Shown: one piece after another, positions 38,633 to 52,316 of the stretch
Layout of the letters: the number at the start of each line of letters is the position of its first letter
How positions within the stretch are numbered: position 1 is the first letter of the stretch
Assembly (NCBI RefSeq): GCF_029168945.1
Contig: NC_083605.1
Coordinates: 27,231,280-27,295,279 of the forward strand
DNA: 64,000 nucleotides
DNA from: Cannabis sativa
Lineage: Eukaryota > Streptophyta > Magnoliopsida > Rosales > Cannabaceae
Reading direction: 5' to 3'
The notes under the pieces: model-generated
Databases searched by the model: none
What the model was told of the DNA's origin: nothing
Seen by the model: the letters and a program-made list of their open reading frames with translations, nothing else
Translations under genes and position numbers: made by a program

Positions 38633-40511
38633 TGTTGGGTTTTATGCCCTAAATAAAACTCATTTCAATATAATCAGATTTACTTATTAATAAAGATAAA
38701 AAATAACATTTAATGTTGCATGGTTCACATGATTTATTTCATGATTATATGTACATAATGTATGAATTCTATTTAAGTCCAGAACATATGAATTTGTTAA
38801 TGATTATAGTGTTGTCAACACAGTGGAATATAATCTTAATTATATGTTCGAAAGTTTATTCCCTGATTTTTCAGTTCACTGGATTTAGACTGACATGATA
38901 ATCGACGATAGGTATTCTTACACCTTGGATAAGTGTTATGTCCTTTCCAGGGCATTGGCAAAGTTTACCAGCATCGGATGTATGGAGTATACATCGAAAG
39001 GGGCCGGTATTGAACTTTGATTAGATTTGTTAAAATTTACCGTAATATCTATTCAATTCAATATCACCTGTTGATCCTAGATCAAATGATCTTAATCTTG
39101 ATATGTTTAGGTTCGATCTCAAGAGTATTATACATGTTCTTTGATTTGTTAGTTAAGCCTACTTTTGGGTCAGGGTGATACGTACATTTTGGGAACATGA
39201 TAGTATAATTGAGTGGGCGCGCTAACATAAATATGTAGTCTATAACTTCTATAGGAATTTAGAAGTGAAACGATGATATCCTTCGAGCTTGGCTAAATAG
39301 AGATAAATGGTGTAGATCTCATTTCACTTCGCTGAAATATCATTTATACGGAGCTAAGTGTTTTAAGGATAAAATACATTGAAGGTGTAACGGTAACTTA
39401 GTGCCTATTCAATGTAGATCATCTATTAGAGGGTCATTGATCAAATTAGGATTATAACAATGGATAACAAATGACGTATCTATATCGTGGAACATATAGA
39501 GCGTTCTATATACTGAGAGTGCAATTCTAAGTTCTATGCGTGGATTCAACGAAGAATTAATAAGTTAGTGAGTTTAAGATATAAATTCTTGATCTGCTTA
39601 TTGGAAGCTCGGATATATAGACCCATGGTCCCCATACTAGTTGAGACCATACTGCTTGTAAGACTCAGTTAATTGATTTTGATTAATCAATTATAATTCT
39701 AAAGTTAGACTATGTCTAGTTTATGAATTTTCACTAAGCAAGGGCGAAATTGTAAAGAAAAGAGAATTCTAGGTTTATTTATTAATTAAGAGACTTTATA
39801 TGTCTAATTAATAAATATATTAAATGACAGTATTATTTAATAACTAATTTTTAGTTATTAAATAATTAGAATTGGTATTTAAGTGGTTAAATTGGAAAAT
39901 TAGCGTTTTTGAGAAATTGGGATGGAAAAATGACAAAATGGCAAAATTGCAAAGTGGGCCCAATCCAACATCCTATGGCCGGCCACACTAAGAATTTACC
40001 ATTTATTTTTTCATTATTTTATTGCCAAATAATTCTAACCTAAACCTAGGTGGTTACCTATAAATAGATAGTGATGGCTCTCATTCACACTGAACTTTTG
40101 TTAACTTTGTCAGATGAAATTGAGCCTCCTATTCTCTATAGCCGAAACCACTTTCCTCTTCTTTTCTTCTTTACTTTTCGAAATCCTTGAGTGAATGAGA
40201 AAGTGCCCACACACATCAAGTGGTATCTCAATCATAGTGTGTAAGACTGTGGAAAATGAACCAACAAGAAGGAGATTCAGCATCAAAGGAAGGAGAGAAA
40301 GAGATCCAGGTTCAGATCTTGATTATGTTCTGCTACAGAAAGGAATCAAGGGCTAGAGATCTGAACAGAAGGAGTCATTATATTCCGCTGCACCCAATGT
40401 AAGGTTTTCTTAAACTCTTATGTGTTTATTTCATTGTTTTAGAATTCATATTAGGATGTTAATGAAGCATACATGGTAGTAAATCTAGATCCTGGTAAAA
40501 TATATCCAACA
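38633..40511 (+). repeat. 5' LTR of element B
   Basis: Begins TGTTGGG and ends CCAACA (1879 bp). It differs clearly from the A/C type (for example CTCATTTCAATATAATC rather than CTCTTTACAATCTG after the shared first 30 bp), so it is a subfamily. TATA box at 40059-40066. A primer-binding site like that of A follows at 40512. Confidence 0.92.
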
Positions 40512-42162
40512 ACTGGCCTCAGAGCCATGGTAATGATTTACTTTCATGAAATATGAATTAAAACGATGTTATGCATTGATTTGGATGGTTTCATGTGGTT
40601 TATGTGCTTATTTGATGATAGTTTAGAAATCGCAATATATGTTACTGAAATATTTTTTATTTCGATCTGGAATAATTTTTTCTGGAAAGTAGACAAAAAT
40701 TTAATAAATTTAGGCTTTTATAGAAGATTTTTTATGAATTAGTTATGATTTTTGAAGTTGAACGAAAATATCAGGATTAGAATGCACACACGCGCGTGCG
40801 GACGCTCGGACAGCACCCATTCAGACAAGGCGCTGACCGAGTTTACTCGGACACGACCCCTGTCTGAACTGAAGGCAGCTCACGCCCACGTCCCTCGGTC
40901 AAATGAGGCTGCTTGCAGCCTCTTTCCTAGGCCAAAACCATGCTTCCGCGGGCGTAGGGGTATGCAATGCATACCCCTGTGCCTCAAACTTGTTTTCGTC
41001 ATAACTTTTGATTCAAAAATCATTTTTCATTGAAACAAAAGCCAATTTTTGGTAGAATTTTGTGTAGAATCTAAATTTTTAATTAAAAATCTAATTGTCA
41101 GAATAAAATTTATTTTTATTAATTTTTTAATTAATTAAAATTAGTTTCTGATATTAGTAGGCTTTGAATTTTGAAAATTTGATTTCTCACAAAGGAGCCT
41201 TATGGTTAATTTTGAAATTTTAGATTATTTTATTTATTTTAATTATAAGATCAGATATTATTTTTTATTAAAGTTTAAATGATCTTACTTTGATATTAAA
41301 ATATTATCTTCTAAAAATAATCTTGTACTAATTTCAAAATTTGCTAACCATATCATATCTTTTTTCAAATTTGTTAGTTTCAAAATATATTTTATTAATT
41401 GAAATTATAAGATTAGGAATATGTTAGGTTTAACATTTTATCTTATTAGACATTTTTTTTTAAAATTATATTTTGGCAAAATAACATGAAGATTTGAAAA
41501 ATTGGTTAGTTTAGTTTGAATAGATATTTTAGGGTTTCAAACCATAAATTTTTCAAACTTATTATTCTATTTTTTTTCTAACCATATAAAATATCTTATT
41601 TTTCAATTAGTTTATTTATGTAATATTTAAATTTATTAAATTATAAGACTTAAAATATAATAATGAAATATCTAAATTTAAAATTCAAGATATTTTATTA
41701 TATTATCTTATTAGAAATTTTAAATAAATTTAAATTTTGAATAAACTTGATATTTGAAAAATTGGTTAGATATTTTTTGATTTTTTGTTAGAATTTAAGA
41801 AATTTAGGAGTTTGTTGAATTTTGAATTTTTTCAAATATTCTCTAACAACCTAAATTTGAATTCTAGTTAAGATATTTATTTTAAAATTTAATTTTATTT
41901 TAAATTTTAAAATTGAAATATTTTAGCTTACTTTCCAGATATTCCAGATCAGTTATTATTGTTTGTATTGTTTGCTTATATTATTATGTATTCAATTTTT
42001 TTTTTTACAAACCTATTATTTATTTGATCTAAATTGCTATGATTAACTTGTTGACAGATCCAATGATCTGATTTTAATCATAGTCCAATTGTCAAAAGAT
42101 CTTATAAATAATTTGTAGCAGGTAATTTTTGCTATTTCTTTCATCTGTATAAACCTAGTAAC
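40512..42162. other. Left interior of element B, with GC-rich cassette
   Basis: AT-rich leader homologous to that of element A. It is interrupted at about 40772-40990 by GC-rich sequence not found in A or D, including a 10-bp-stem hairpin at 40956-40978. It stops where element C begins, within a motif (ACCTAG) that continues in the leader of A. Confidence 0.75.
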
Positions 42163-44060
42163 TGTTGGGTTTTATGCCCTAAATAAAACTCTTTACAATC
42201 TGATTAGTTATCAATATAAGAAATTTGAAGTGATTGATGTTTGCATGAATTTTACATGCTAATGGTTTAAATATGTTTATTACTATTACACACAGAATCA
42301 GTTAAATCCAGATCATATGTTTATTCACAATTACAGTATAGTCAACACAGTGGAATGTGATTGTGATAATATGAATCAAAAGACTTGGTCCCTGTTTCAT
42401 CAGTGTTATTGGATTTACACTGATGTGATAATCAGCGATGATGTGTACTTACACTTGGAGTAAGTGTTATGTTCTTTCCAGGACATTAGTAAAGTATACT
42501 AGTTTCGAATGTATGGAGTATACATTGGACTGGACCGATATTACAACTAAGTTAAGATATTACAAACTTACTGTTATATATATCTTTCCAAGTCAATATC
42601 AGTAGTTGATCTTAAGATTAAAAGAACTTAAATCCTGATATGCTTAGGCTCAACTCAGGAGTGCTATTCATGTTCTTTGATTTATTAGTTAAGCCTACTT
42701 TTAGGTCAGGGTGATACGTATATTTTGGGAACATGATAGTATGATTGAGTGGGAGTGCTGAACATAAATATGGAATCTATAGCTTCTACTGGTGTATAGA
42801 AGTAAAGTGATGATTCCCTTTGAGCTTAGCAAATAGAAGTAAATGGATGAGCTCTTGTTTAACTGACTAATTATTAGATCACTAAACACCATTTACAGGT
42901 AGCTAAGTGTTTTAAGGGGCAAAATACATTGAGGGGTGAGAACGGTAAAGAAATCCCATCTCGATGTAGATCATCTATATAGAGGATCTTTAAATCACAA
43001 TAAGATTATAACAATGGTTAAATGAGATAGCATATTGATATCGTGAAACATACAATATGATCTATATAAGTCTGAGAGTGCAATTCTAAGTTCTAAGAGT
43101 GGATTCAACGAAGAATTAATAAGTAGGAATTTACTTGGTAAATTTGGTTCACTTATTGGAACCTTAGCATATAGATCCATGGTCCCCATTCTAGTTGAGA
43201 ACATTCTTCTTGTAAGACTCATTAATTGATTCGTGATTGATCAATTATAATTCTAAAGTTAGACTACGTCTAATTTTATGAATTTTCACTAAGCAGGGGT
43301 GAAATTGTAAAGAAAAGAGTTTCTAGGTTTATTTATTTATTAATGGACTTTATATGTCTAATTAATAATTAAATTAAATGACAATATTATTTAATAATCT
43401 ATTTTAGTTATTAAATAATTAGTTTTGGCATTTAAAAGGTTAGAATTGGAAAATTGGCGTTTTTGAGAAAATAGAAATAAAATTTGATAAAACTGCAAAA
43501 TGAAGTGGGGCCCACTACTACACCTTGGCTGGCCACTTATTGTGGAGTTTCAAATTGATTTTTTCATTATTTTAATGCCAAATAATTCCTAACCTAAACC
43601 TAGTAGTTGCCTATAAATAGAAAGTGATGGCTCAGTCAAATAACATGCTTTTCATTAGTTTTCTGACAGAAATTTCTCTCTTCAGAAAAACTGAGCCTTT
43701 CCCACTTTCTATACCTGGCCGAAACCCTCTCTTCTCTTTTCCCTTCATCAATTTCGACCCTAGTGAAAGAGTAAGTGCCCACACACAGCAAGCAGTAACT
43801 CAATCATAGATTGGAAGACTGTAAAGGATCAAACTTGAAGAAGAAGGACATTCGAGCTCAGATCTTGATTATACTCTGCTACAGAAAGGATACAAGGGTT
43901 AGAGATCTGAGCGGAAGGAGACATTAATTCCGCTGCATCAATGTAAGGTTTTCTTAACTTTATATGTGTTTAATTTATCGTTTTAGAAAGTTCATATTTA
44001 GGGTGTTTAAACAACATACTTGTGAGTAGATCTAAGATCTTGGTAAAATAAATTCCAACA
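42163..44060 (+). repeat. 5' LTR of element C
   Basis: TGTTGGG ... CCAACA; TATA box at 43612-43619. A primer-binding-like site with one extra change (CCTCACAGCC) follows. Confidence 0.93.
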
Positions 44061-47000
44061 ACTGGCCTCACAGCCATGGTATTTGATTTACTTTCATGAA
44101 ATTTTGACTTTAAAACGATTGTTTGTTATTTGGATGGTTTCATGTTGTATTGAGTGTTATATGATGATTGATTGATGTTTGTGAATTTTCGTGAAAAATA
44201 ATTAAAATTTTGTTTCTGGAATTATTTTTATTGGATAGTATGGAAAAAAAATTAAGCAAGTTACTTTTTTATAGAACTCAATTTCGATTTAATTTGAATT
44301 AGTTATGATTTTTTGAAGATTCGAAAAAAGATAAGGTGACTGTGCACCTTCACGCGCGCGCGGATCTGAGTGATCCTCGGTCACATGCGCATTCAGACAA
44401 GATTTTGTCTGAAACTGCACGCGGACCTCAGCTGATCCTCCCTTACGCGCGCGCAAATCCTGCAAAGTCCCCTGTTCCGCCGAGGTTTCTCGGCTGTCAC
44501 CCTGGGACGCGCGCGCGGACAGTATAATTTTCGTTTTTCTTCATTTTTTCATGCTTTTTCATGGAATTAACTCCTGATTTTTTGTGTAGTTCTGTATTTA
44601 TACTATTACTATTCCTAATTCAATTCTAATTAACATTATGAATTAATTTAATATTTTTTAAATTTAATTCAAGATATTAGTGTAATTTGAATTTGAAATT
44701 AGTAAATATCTATCTTTTTGCTTAATTATTTATCTTATTTTTAAATTTGATTATATCTTATCTTATTTTTTAAATTTAAGGTCAGATATTAAATTTTTAA
44801 ATTAATTTTTTTTTAAATATTTTGACCTTATTTAAATTTAAAATAAGATAACTATAATCATGTAATTTTAAATAAATGTATGATATTGCTAACTTTTAAA
44901 TTTTGTTATTTATTTATTTAAATTAAATTTAAAATCTGAAAAAGATATTTAATTTATCTTTTCTAATTTTTATTTATAAAATAACATTTAATTTTAAAAG
45001 TAGTTAGCAAATTTTTGAAATGATATTTAGGTTGGTTGAAACTTAATTTTTCAAAATTGTAGGTTTAATTTTAAATATTTTTTAATAATTTCAAAATTTA
45101 AATAAATATTTTTTATTTTCGAAAATTAATTTTAATTTTATCTTTTATTTTTCGAAAAATAAATTAATATTATTATTTATTTTATTATTCAAAATAAAAT
45201 ATTTATTTTATTTATTTATTTAATTACTTTAATTTTTGAAATTTATTTATTTAAAATTAAATAAATCCTACTTCCTACTATTCAGCTAACCTTGTTGCAG
45301 GAGTATGTGGTTTTAGCTTGTGTGTAAGTTTTTCAAAACCTATTATTACTTGATTGCAAATAGCCATGGTTACTTTTTGCCAGATCTAATGATCTGATGG
45401 CTCCCTTGGTCAAGTTAATAATTTGTAACAGGTAAATTTTACAATCTTCTTTCATCTGTGTATGACCTAGCAACAAGATAGGACCCATCCAAAGTATGCC
45501 TGTGTGAGCCTATATGTTTATTTTATTTTAATATAGATGCATACAGGTTGTTGCTAAATAAAATGTCACACCATGATAGATTTTGTTTAGGTCCATTTAG
45601 TTCTTGCACCTATTCAATTAATAACAGTTTTTTATTTTAAGGTTAAATTCCTCTCTTTTGGGCCTTGTGTGAGAGTTGGGAGCCATAGAAGTGGGTACGA
45701 CATACTGAACCCAGCACCCCCTCACATGCACTACCCCAATTGTGAAGGCCCATTTGCCTGATTTGAATAACTGTACTAGGTTAATTATATTAGTTTGACC
45801 TAATAAAATAGAATTAACAACATAATTAACTTTTAAAATATATGAAAATTTATTTTCATTTTAATATTTTAAAGTTAATTTTAGGAAAAATACTTTTAGT
45901 TTTAGATATTATTCTAGACAAACTATTTGTATTTTTCTTGTATTTAATTAAATATAGAATTTTAACTAACTAGATTCTTTCTGGAGCTTATTTAATTAAA
46001 TATTCCTATTTAAGTTATAAATTAGTTGTATCAATTGATTTTTCTTATCTAACTTAAATTTGAATATTTTATTTAAATTTTAAATCAAGTTGAAGAATCC
46101 TAGGCATTAGTTATTAAAGATTCTTAAGATATTTTTTAAGTTAATATCTTTTCGAATATTAACTTAAAATGGAATATTTTAGATATTTTTTAGGTTAATA
46201 TCTTTTCGAATATTAACTTAAAAAGATATCTTCAAATTAAGTGGTTACAACTTAATTTTTGATATTTAATTAAATGTAAATTTGAAATTATTTAAGTTTT
46301 ATATTTTTTCTATATAACTTAAATTAGATATTTTTCAAATTTTTTGTTGAAAAGATACTTAGTCAAATAAGATATTTTGTAGATAGTTATTTCTAGACTA
46401 CTTATTATTTCTAATATTTAAATAAGAAAATTTTATACATTGTGAAATTAATTATTTAAATGATTAATTTTGGTACAATTTTATTAAGTATATTTTTCCT
46501 AGTATTAAACTAGAAATTAATAATTAAGCCTTCTCTACACTTAATTATTTTTTTTTCTTGAATTTAATACATTTAATTAACTTGAAAAATTTAAATATCT
46601 AAGTTGATTTTCATCATGATACTTAAATATTTATTTATTTTTCATGACACTTAATTAAATAGAAAATTATTTTTTTTTTATGTTGAAATTTAATTTTTCA
46701 ACGTAAATTTAAATAATTTTCAATATATATATTTTTTCTTTATTTTCTTAATCAATTTCGAAAATTGCATTTTATTTATGCAATATTTTTCGAATTTATC
46801 TTGAAAAATAGATTGAGTTGTAAATTAATTATTTATTTTAATTAATTCTTGGGCCAACTTAAATCAATGATTTTTTCATTTAATTGATTAATTTAAAATA
46901 AATGAATTTAAAATATATATTATTAGAAATTGAATTAACTAGTCAAAAGAAAATCTAGATAGGTGATATTTTTGCTTGAAGTATTTCTTTTCTGTTTTTT

Positions 47001-47837
47001 CTTATTTTTCGAAAATTGTATAGTTTATTTTTAAATTTTCGAACTCAATAAATATATTCTCAAGGAAATTTTTAAGTTGCTAATTAATCTAATTTAATTC
47101 AACTTAAATTAATTTCCTTAATATTTATATTTAAGATTATTACTAAGATGGAAATAATTAATTTTATTTCAATCACCATCTAAGTATAATTTTATAAATA
47201 TTATATTAAATTCTTATTTTTGAATTTTAATTCTTAATTACGAATTTATTTATTAGAATAATAAAGAAAATACATTTTAAAGAATGAGCTTTATTATTAT
47301 TAAGATATTCGATCTCCATTGTAGGTTTTACACCGCGTTTGTTTTAGTGAGTAATCCTCCTTAATGGAGGAACGTTCATTAGCAATTTCGCACCGTTTAA
47401 TCTCGAAAGATAAGTAGTTTGTAAGTGTTTTATATGGTATAGATCACCCTAATGGTGGCAACCATATTTGACTTGCAAATTGCGAAACAACGGTAGTAGC
47501 TCATAAGATAGAATAGCCTTGACTCTCGCCTAAACGGGACAACGCTGGATTCCAATCTTGATCGAATAAAAGGTTGCTAGAATGTTTAACATTTTAGAAG
47601 AGCTGACAACTCTATTCAATAGACGATAGCTTTGACTCTCGCCTAAACGGGATACTGATATCAGTTTGTTGAAAAACCTTGGAAAATATTTAGGATTGAA
47701 TTTTATTTTTTTTAAGTATTTTCTCATATCATTTCTACTTGCTATGTGCTTATAATTTCTTAATTGATTTTGTGTTAAACCATTATTAATTTCTATTTGT
47801 TGATTTCTATTATTTTGTAGTATCCTGTATTATCAAA
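44061..47837. other. Leader of element C, with GC-rich cassette
   Basis: Non-coding and AT-rich, homologous to 30038-33707. At about 44335-44523 it holds a GC-rich cassette with three ACGCGCGCGC-type tracts in an otherwise very AT-rich region. The duplicated CTCTCGCCTAAACGGGA motif before gag is conserved (about 47523 and 47635). Confidence 0.75.
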
Positions 47838-48680
47838 ATGAATCCTATGTTATCACTGTTGACTGAAAACAAGCTGAATGGATCTAACTTTAATAAATGG
47901 AATGAGAATATTAATATTGCTCTCATAGGAGAAAGTGCCTTGTTTGTTTTAACTGAGCCGTCACCTGAAGTGCCTGGGGACAATGCATCCAAAGTTGTGA
48001 AAGAAAAGTATGAGCGTTGGCAGAAAGCAAATGACAACGCTCTATACTTTATGCTTTCTAGCATGGTTGACACCCTCAAAACTCGGTTTTCTAAAACCGA
48101 GAAGGCTGTTGAAGTTATGACGAAGTTAAATGAGCTATTCGGTAAGGCATCACTTCAGTCACGCTTTGACGCGACTAAGAAGTACATTAATGCACGGATG
48201 GAACCTCATCAAAACGTGCGTGACAATGTTCTCCTTATGTCAAGTTATTTCCAAGAAGCCCAGGATCATGGTGCTGAAATGGATAATGCTACTCAAGTAA
48301 GTCTTATCTTGAATAGCCTGACTCCAGCATTTCTACCATACACATCAAATTATGTCATGAATAAGAAGGAAATTGACTTTCATGAATTAGTAAATGACCT
48401 TCAAACTTATGAAAATTTGATTTGAGGACCTAAGAAGAAAGGGAGTAAACCTCATAATCCTGGGAATGGTAATGGGACGATGAAACCTGAAGCAAATGTT
48501 GCCTCTGCTTCGAAACCCAAATCGAAGAAGAAGTGGAAGAACACCAAGAAGCGAACAAAAGCCATGAAGAATAAAAAGGCTGCTCCTTCTGGTGATGCTA
48601 CACTTAAGGGAAAGTGTTTCTACTGCAATGAAAAAGGTCATTGGAAACCCCAATGTCCTAAACTTCTTGCAAAGAAATAA
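47838..48680 (+). pseudogene. Copia-type gag of element C, one internal stop
   Basis: Same protein as the gag of element A, starting MNPMLSLL. The frame is open through the capsid core to TGA at 48423-48425, where element A has GGA; it continues in frame to a TAA at 48678-48680, where A has CAA, so C also ends ten codons earlier. Beyond the stop are the Lys-rich region and the knuckle CFYCNEKGHWKPQC. There is a two-codon insertion (KN/NK) in the Lys-rich part. If made, the product would stop after 195 residues, without the knuckle. Confidence 0.9.
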
Positions 48681-50529
48681 GATATTTCTATTTATAAACT
48701 TTAAGAGTTTTAGTGAATTATTATCCAATTGGATTTATGATTCTGGACTAACTTTGTTTATTTGTTTTCTTCTTCTTATAGGCCAAGCTACTTGAACTCA
48801 ATTGAGTTGGATCAGAAAGCTGGACCAAGGGTGAAATCGTCCAGATGAAGATGAAGCTCTTAAATTTATTTTTTGAATTAATTGTTTTAGTTTAAACACA
48901 ATTTTGATTTCAAATTTTAGTTAGGGATATTTATCCCTGTTTTTCTCATATTGTTGCAATACATTTTTTTATAAAGTTTATTTATTTTCGAAATTCAACA
49001 TTGCAATTTATGAGAATGAGCTTCATTTAGTTTATCTTCATCAATTATTACCACATTATATTTGTATGTTAGTATGTGTAAGTGTTTTTTTTTATTATTG
49101 ATGCAAATTCTATAATATTTACAACTCTTCATAGAGTTATATTAAATAAACACTAGAAATTAATTCTATGTTTATTAATAATTGTTAATTCTAATACAAT
49201 TATTAAGAATTTGTTTAATAAAAGGATCTTTTGATCTGATAGGGGTGGAGAAAAGTTAAGAAAACTATGCAGTTCAACGATCTTTTATATCTAATGAACT
49301 CTGGATAGTATTCAACTCCACATAAACTCTCTATCACACTGAGAGAATAATGATCTTTACAACCTTTAGGGGTGGATCATAATCTCTATATACTTAGGGG
49401 TGGAGGTTATCCACAAGTACCCTATATGTATATACTTAGGGGTGGAGCATATTCCACAATTCCCTATGTAACACATATCTTCTTTAAACATGGAAGTAAT
49501 ATAATGAGTCAGCTATTGTCAATATAAATTCTTGATCTTGATTGTATGTTCCATTTCGATTTTACTGTTGTAAGTAAAAGTTTGATACTTATAAAAGTTC
49601 TTTGATAAAGTTTCACACTACCTTAATTGAGTGGGAGAATTTCAAAATTCTTTACCCATTCTCATTAGGTTGATACTTGTGATAGGTACTTAAGAACACT
49701 ACTGAAAAGCAAACCTAACCATTCACATGGATAGGAATAGCTTATCAGAATTATGAGAATAAGATACAGAACTCTAGTTCAGTCCATTCGAATGACTTGA
49801 ACCTAGAATTCTTAATCCTCATAAAATTTGATGGTATCTTAATTTTGATTACTTTATCTCTGGCATGTATTTTTCACTTCAATACTAATCTGCTATGTTG
49901 ATGACTTAGTCTTAACTTAAAGTTTTAGACTAATACAAAAGTCACAACTAGGTAACTCTCCAAACAATCAGAGGTTAAAAGTATTATTTAACCAGACATC
50001 GGCTATTGAGTGGGAGCTATCTGAGATGTAATCAAATAGGGAACATTAGAAGATATTCAAGAAATATTTATGAAAGTGATCTATATGTTAGATACTAAGG
50101 AACTGTGTATCAGTTGTCCTTGTATCTCACCATCTAATTTCGAGATCTTTGAGATGGTGTTTATTTTGGGGGTGGAGGAATTATTGTATAATAATTCAAG
50201 CTCTACCAGAGAAGAATTATAACTTTGTAAATTTCGAAAATACTAGAAAGTTATATTGCTGAAGAAGAGTCTACACTGTATTATCTCAATTACATATTTT
50301 AAAATATGAGAGATATGTCTTCTGTTTGTTCAAATGTACTTTTAAAACAGTAAAGATTTCAGTATCCCTTGATGAGTAAAACATATAGTAAAGGATGTTT
50401 CATATGTGTATTTATGAACTAGTTTCCAGAAGTTTGGGTGGATTCAAATATACTACACTTGATCTGAAGATCAATACATTAGATTGACCTATTTCCACAG
50501 TTTGTTTTATTTCAGTGCAAGTGGGAGTT
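48681..50529. other. Post-gag region of element C
   Basis: Homologous to 34569-36389, including the same SNWIYDSG remnant near 48725-48750 and repeated GGGGTGGA motifs (about 49242, 49368, 49398, 49438, 50170). No pol domain is seen, so the loss of pol is shared with element A. Confidence 0.75.
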
Positions 50530-52316
50530 TGTTGGGTTTTATGCCCTAAATAAAACTCTTTACAATCTGATTAGTTATCAATATAAGAAATTTGAAGTGA
50601 TTGATGTTTGCATGAATTTTACATGCTAATGGTTTAAATATGTCTATTACTATTACACATAGAATCAGTTAAATCCAGATCATATGTTTATTCACAATTA
50701 CAGTATAGTCAACACAGTGGAATGTGATTGTGATAATATGAATCAAAAGACTTGGTCCCTGTTTCATCAGTGTTATTGGATTTACACTGATGTGATAATC
50801 AGCGATGATGTGTACTTACACTTGGAGTAAGTGTTATGTTCTTTCCAGGACATTAGTAAAGTATACTAGTTTCGAATGTATGGAGTATACATTGGACTGG
50901 ACCGATATTGCAACTAAGTTAAGATATTACAAACTTACCGTTATATATATCTTTCTAAGTCAATATAAGTAGTTGATCTTAAGATTAAAAGAATCTAAAT
51001 CCTGATATGCTTAGGCTCAACTTAGGAGTGCTATTCATGTTCTTTCATTTATTAGTTAAGCCTACTTTTAGGTCAGGGTGATACGTATATTTTGGGAACA
51101 TGATAGTATGATTGAGTGGGAGTGCTGAACATAAATATGGAATCTATAGCTTCTACTGGTGTATAGAAGTAAAGTGATGATTTCCTTTGAGCTTAGCAAA
51201 TAGAAGTAAATGGATGAGCTCTTGTTTAACTGACTAATTATTAGATCACTAAACACCATTTACAGGTAGCTAAGTGTTTTAAGGGGCAAAATACATTGAG
51301 GGGTGAGAACGGTAAAGAAATCCCATCTCGATGTAGATCATCTGTATAGAGGATCTTTAAATCACAATAAGATTATAACAATGGTTAAATGAGATAGCAT
51401 ATTGATATCGTGAAACATATAATATGCTCTATATAAGTCTGAGAGTGCAATTCTAAGTTCTAAGAGTGGATTCAACGAAAAATTAATAAGTAGGAATTTA
51501 CTTGGTAAATTTGGTTCACTTATTGGAAGCTCAGCATATAGATCCATGGTCCCCATTCTAGTTGAGAACATTCTGCTTGTAAGACTCATTAATTGATTCA
51601 TGATTGATGAATTATAATTCTACAGTCAGACTACGTCTAATTTTATGAATTTTCACTAAGCAGGGGTGAAATTGTAAAGAAAAGAGTTTATAGGTTTATT
51701 TATTTATTAATGGACTTTATATGTCTAATTAATAATTAAATTAAATGACAATATTATTTAATAATCTATTTTAGTTATTAAATAATTAGTTTTGTCATTT
51801 AAAAGGTTAGAATTGGAAAATTGGCGTTTTTGAGAAAATAGAAATAAAATTTGATAAAACTGCAAAATCTAGTGGGGCCCACTACTACACCTTGGCCGGC
51901 CACTTATTGTGGAGTTTCAAATTGATTTTTTCATTATTTTAATGCCAAATAATTCCTAACCTAAACCTAATAGTTGCCTATAAATAGAAAGTGATGGCTC
52001 AGTCAAATAACATGATCTTCATTAGTTTTCTGACAGAAATTTCTCTCTTCAGAAAAACTGAGCCTTCCCCACTTTCTATACCTGGCCGAAACCCTCTCTT
52101 CTCTTTTCCCTTCATCAATTTCGACCCTAGTGAAAGAGTAAGTGCCCACACACAGCAAGCAGTAACTCAATCATAGATTGGAAGACTGTGAAGGATCAAA
52201 CTTGAAGAAGAAGGACATTCGAGCTCAGATCTTGATTATACTCTGCTACAGAAAGGATACAAGGGTTAGAGATCTGAGCGGAAGGAGACATTAATTCTGC
52301 TGCATCAATGTAAGGT
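50530..52316 (+). repeat. 3' LTR of element C, truncated at its end
   Basis: Follows 42163-44060 up to CAATGTAAGGT and lacks the final about 110 bp. TATA box at 51979-51986. Ten or so substitutions against the 5' LTR by eye. Confidence 0.9.

Larger units (their letters stand above)
42163..52316 (+). mobile_element. Element C: gag-only LTR retrotransposon inserted in B, 3' LTR truncated
   Basis: 5' LTR 42163-44060 (1898 bp) and 3' LTR 50530-52316 are of the same type as element A. The 3' LTR stops about 110 bp short, right after CAATGTAAGGT, and the sequence resumes inside a leader like that of element A. The interior carries a gag (47838-48680) and no other protein. The polypurine tract AAGTGGGAG precedes the 3' LTR. 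Confidence 0.9.

Noticed and set aside
40752..41033. 93-codon open frame spanning the GC-rich cassette of element B
   Set aside because: Not conserved in the cassettes of A, C or D; the frame exists because GC-rich sequence has fewer stops.
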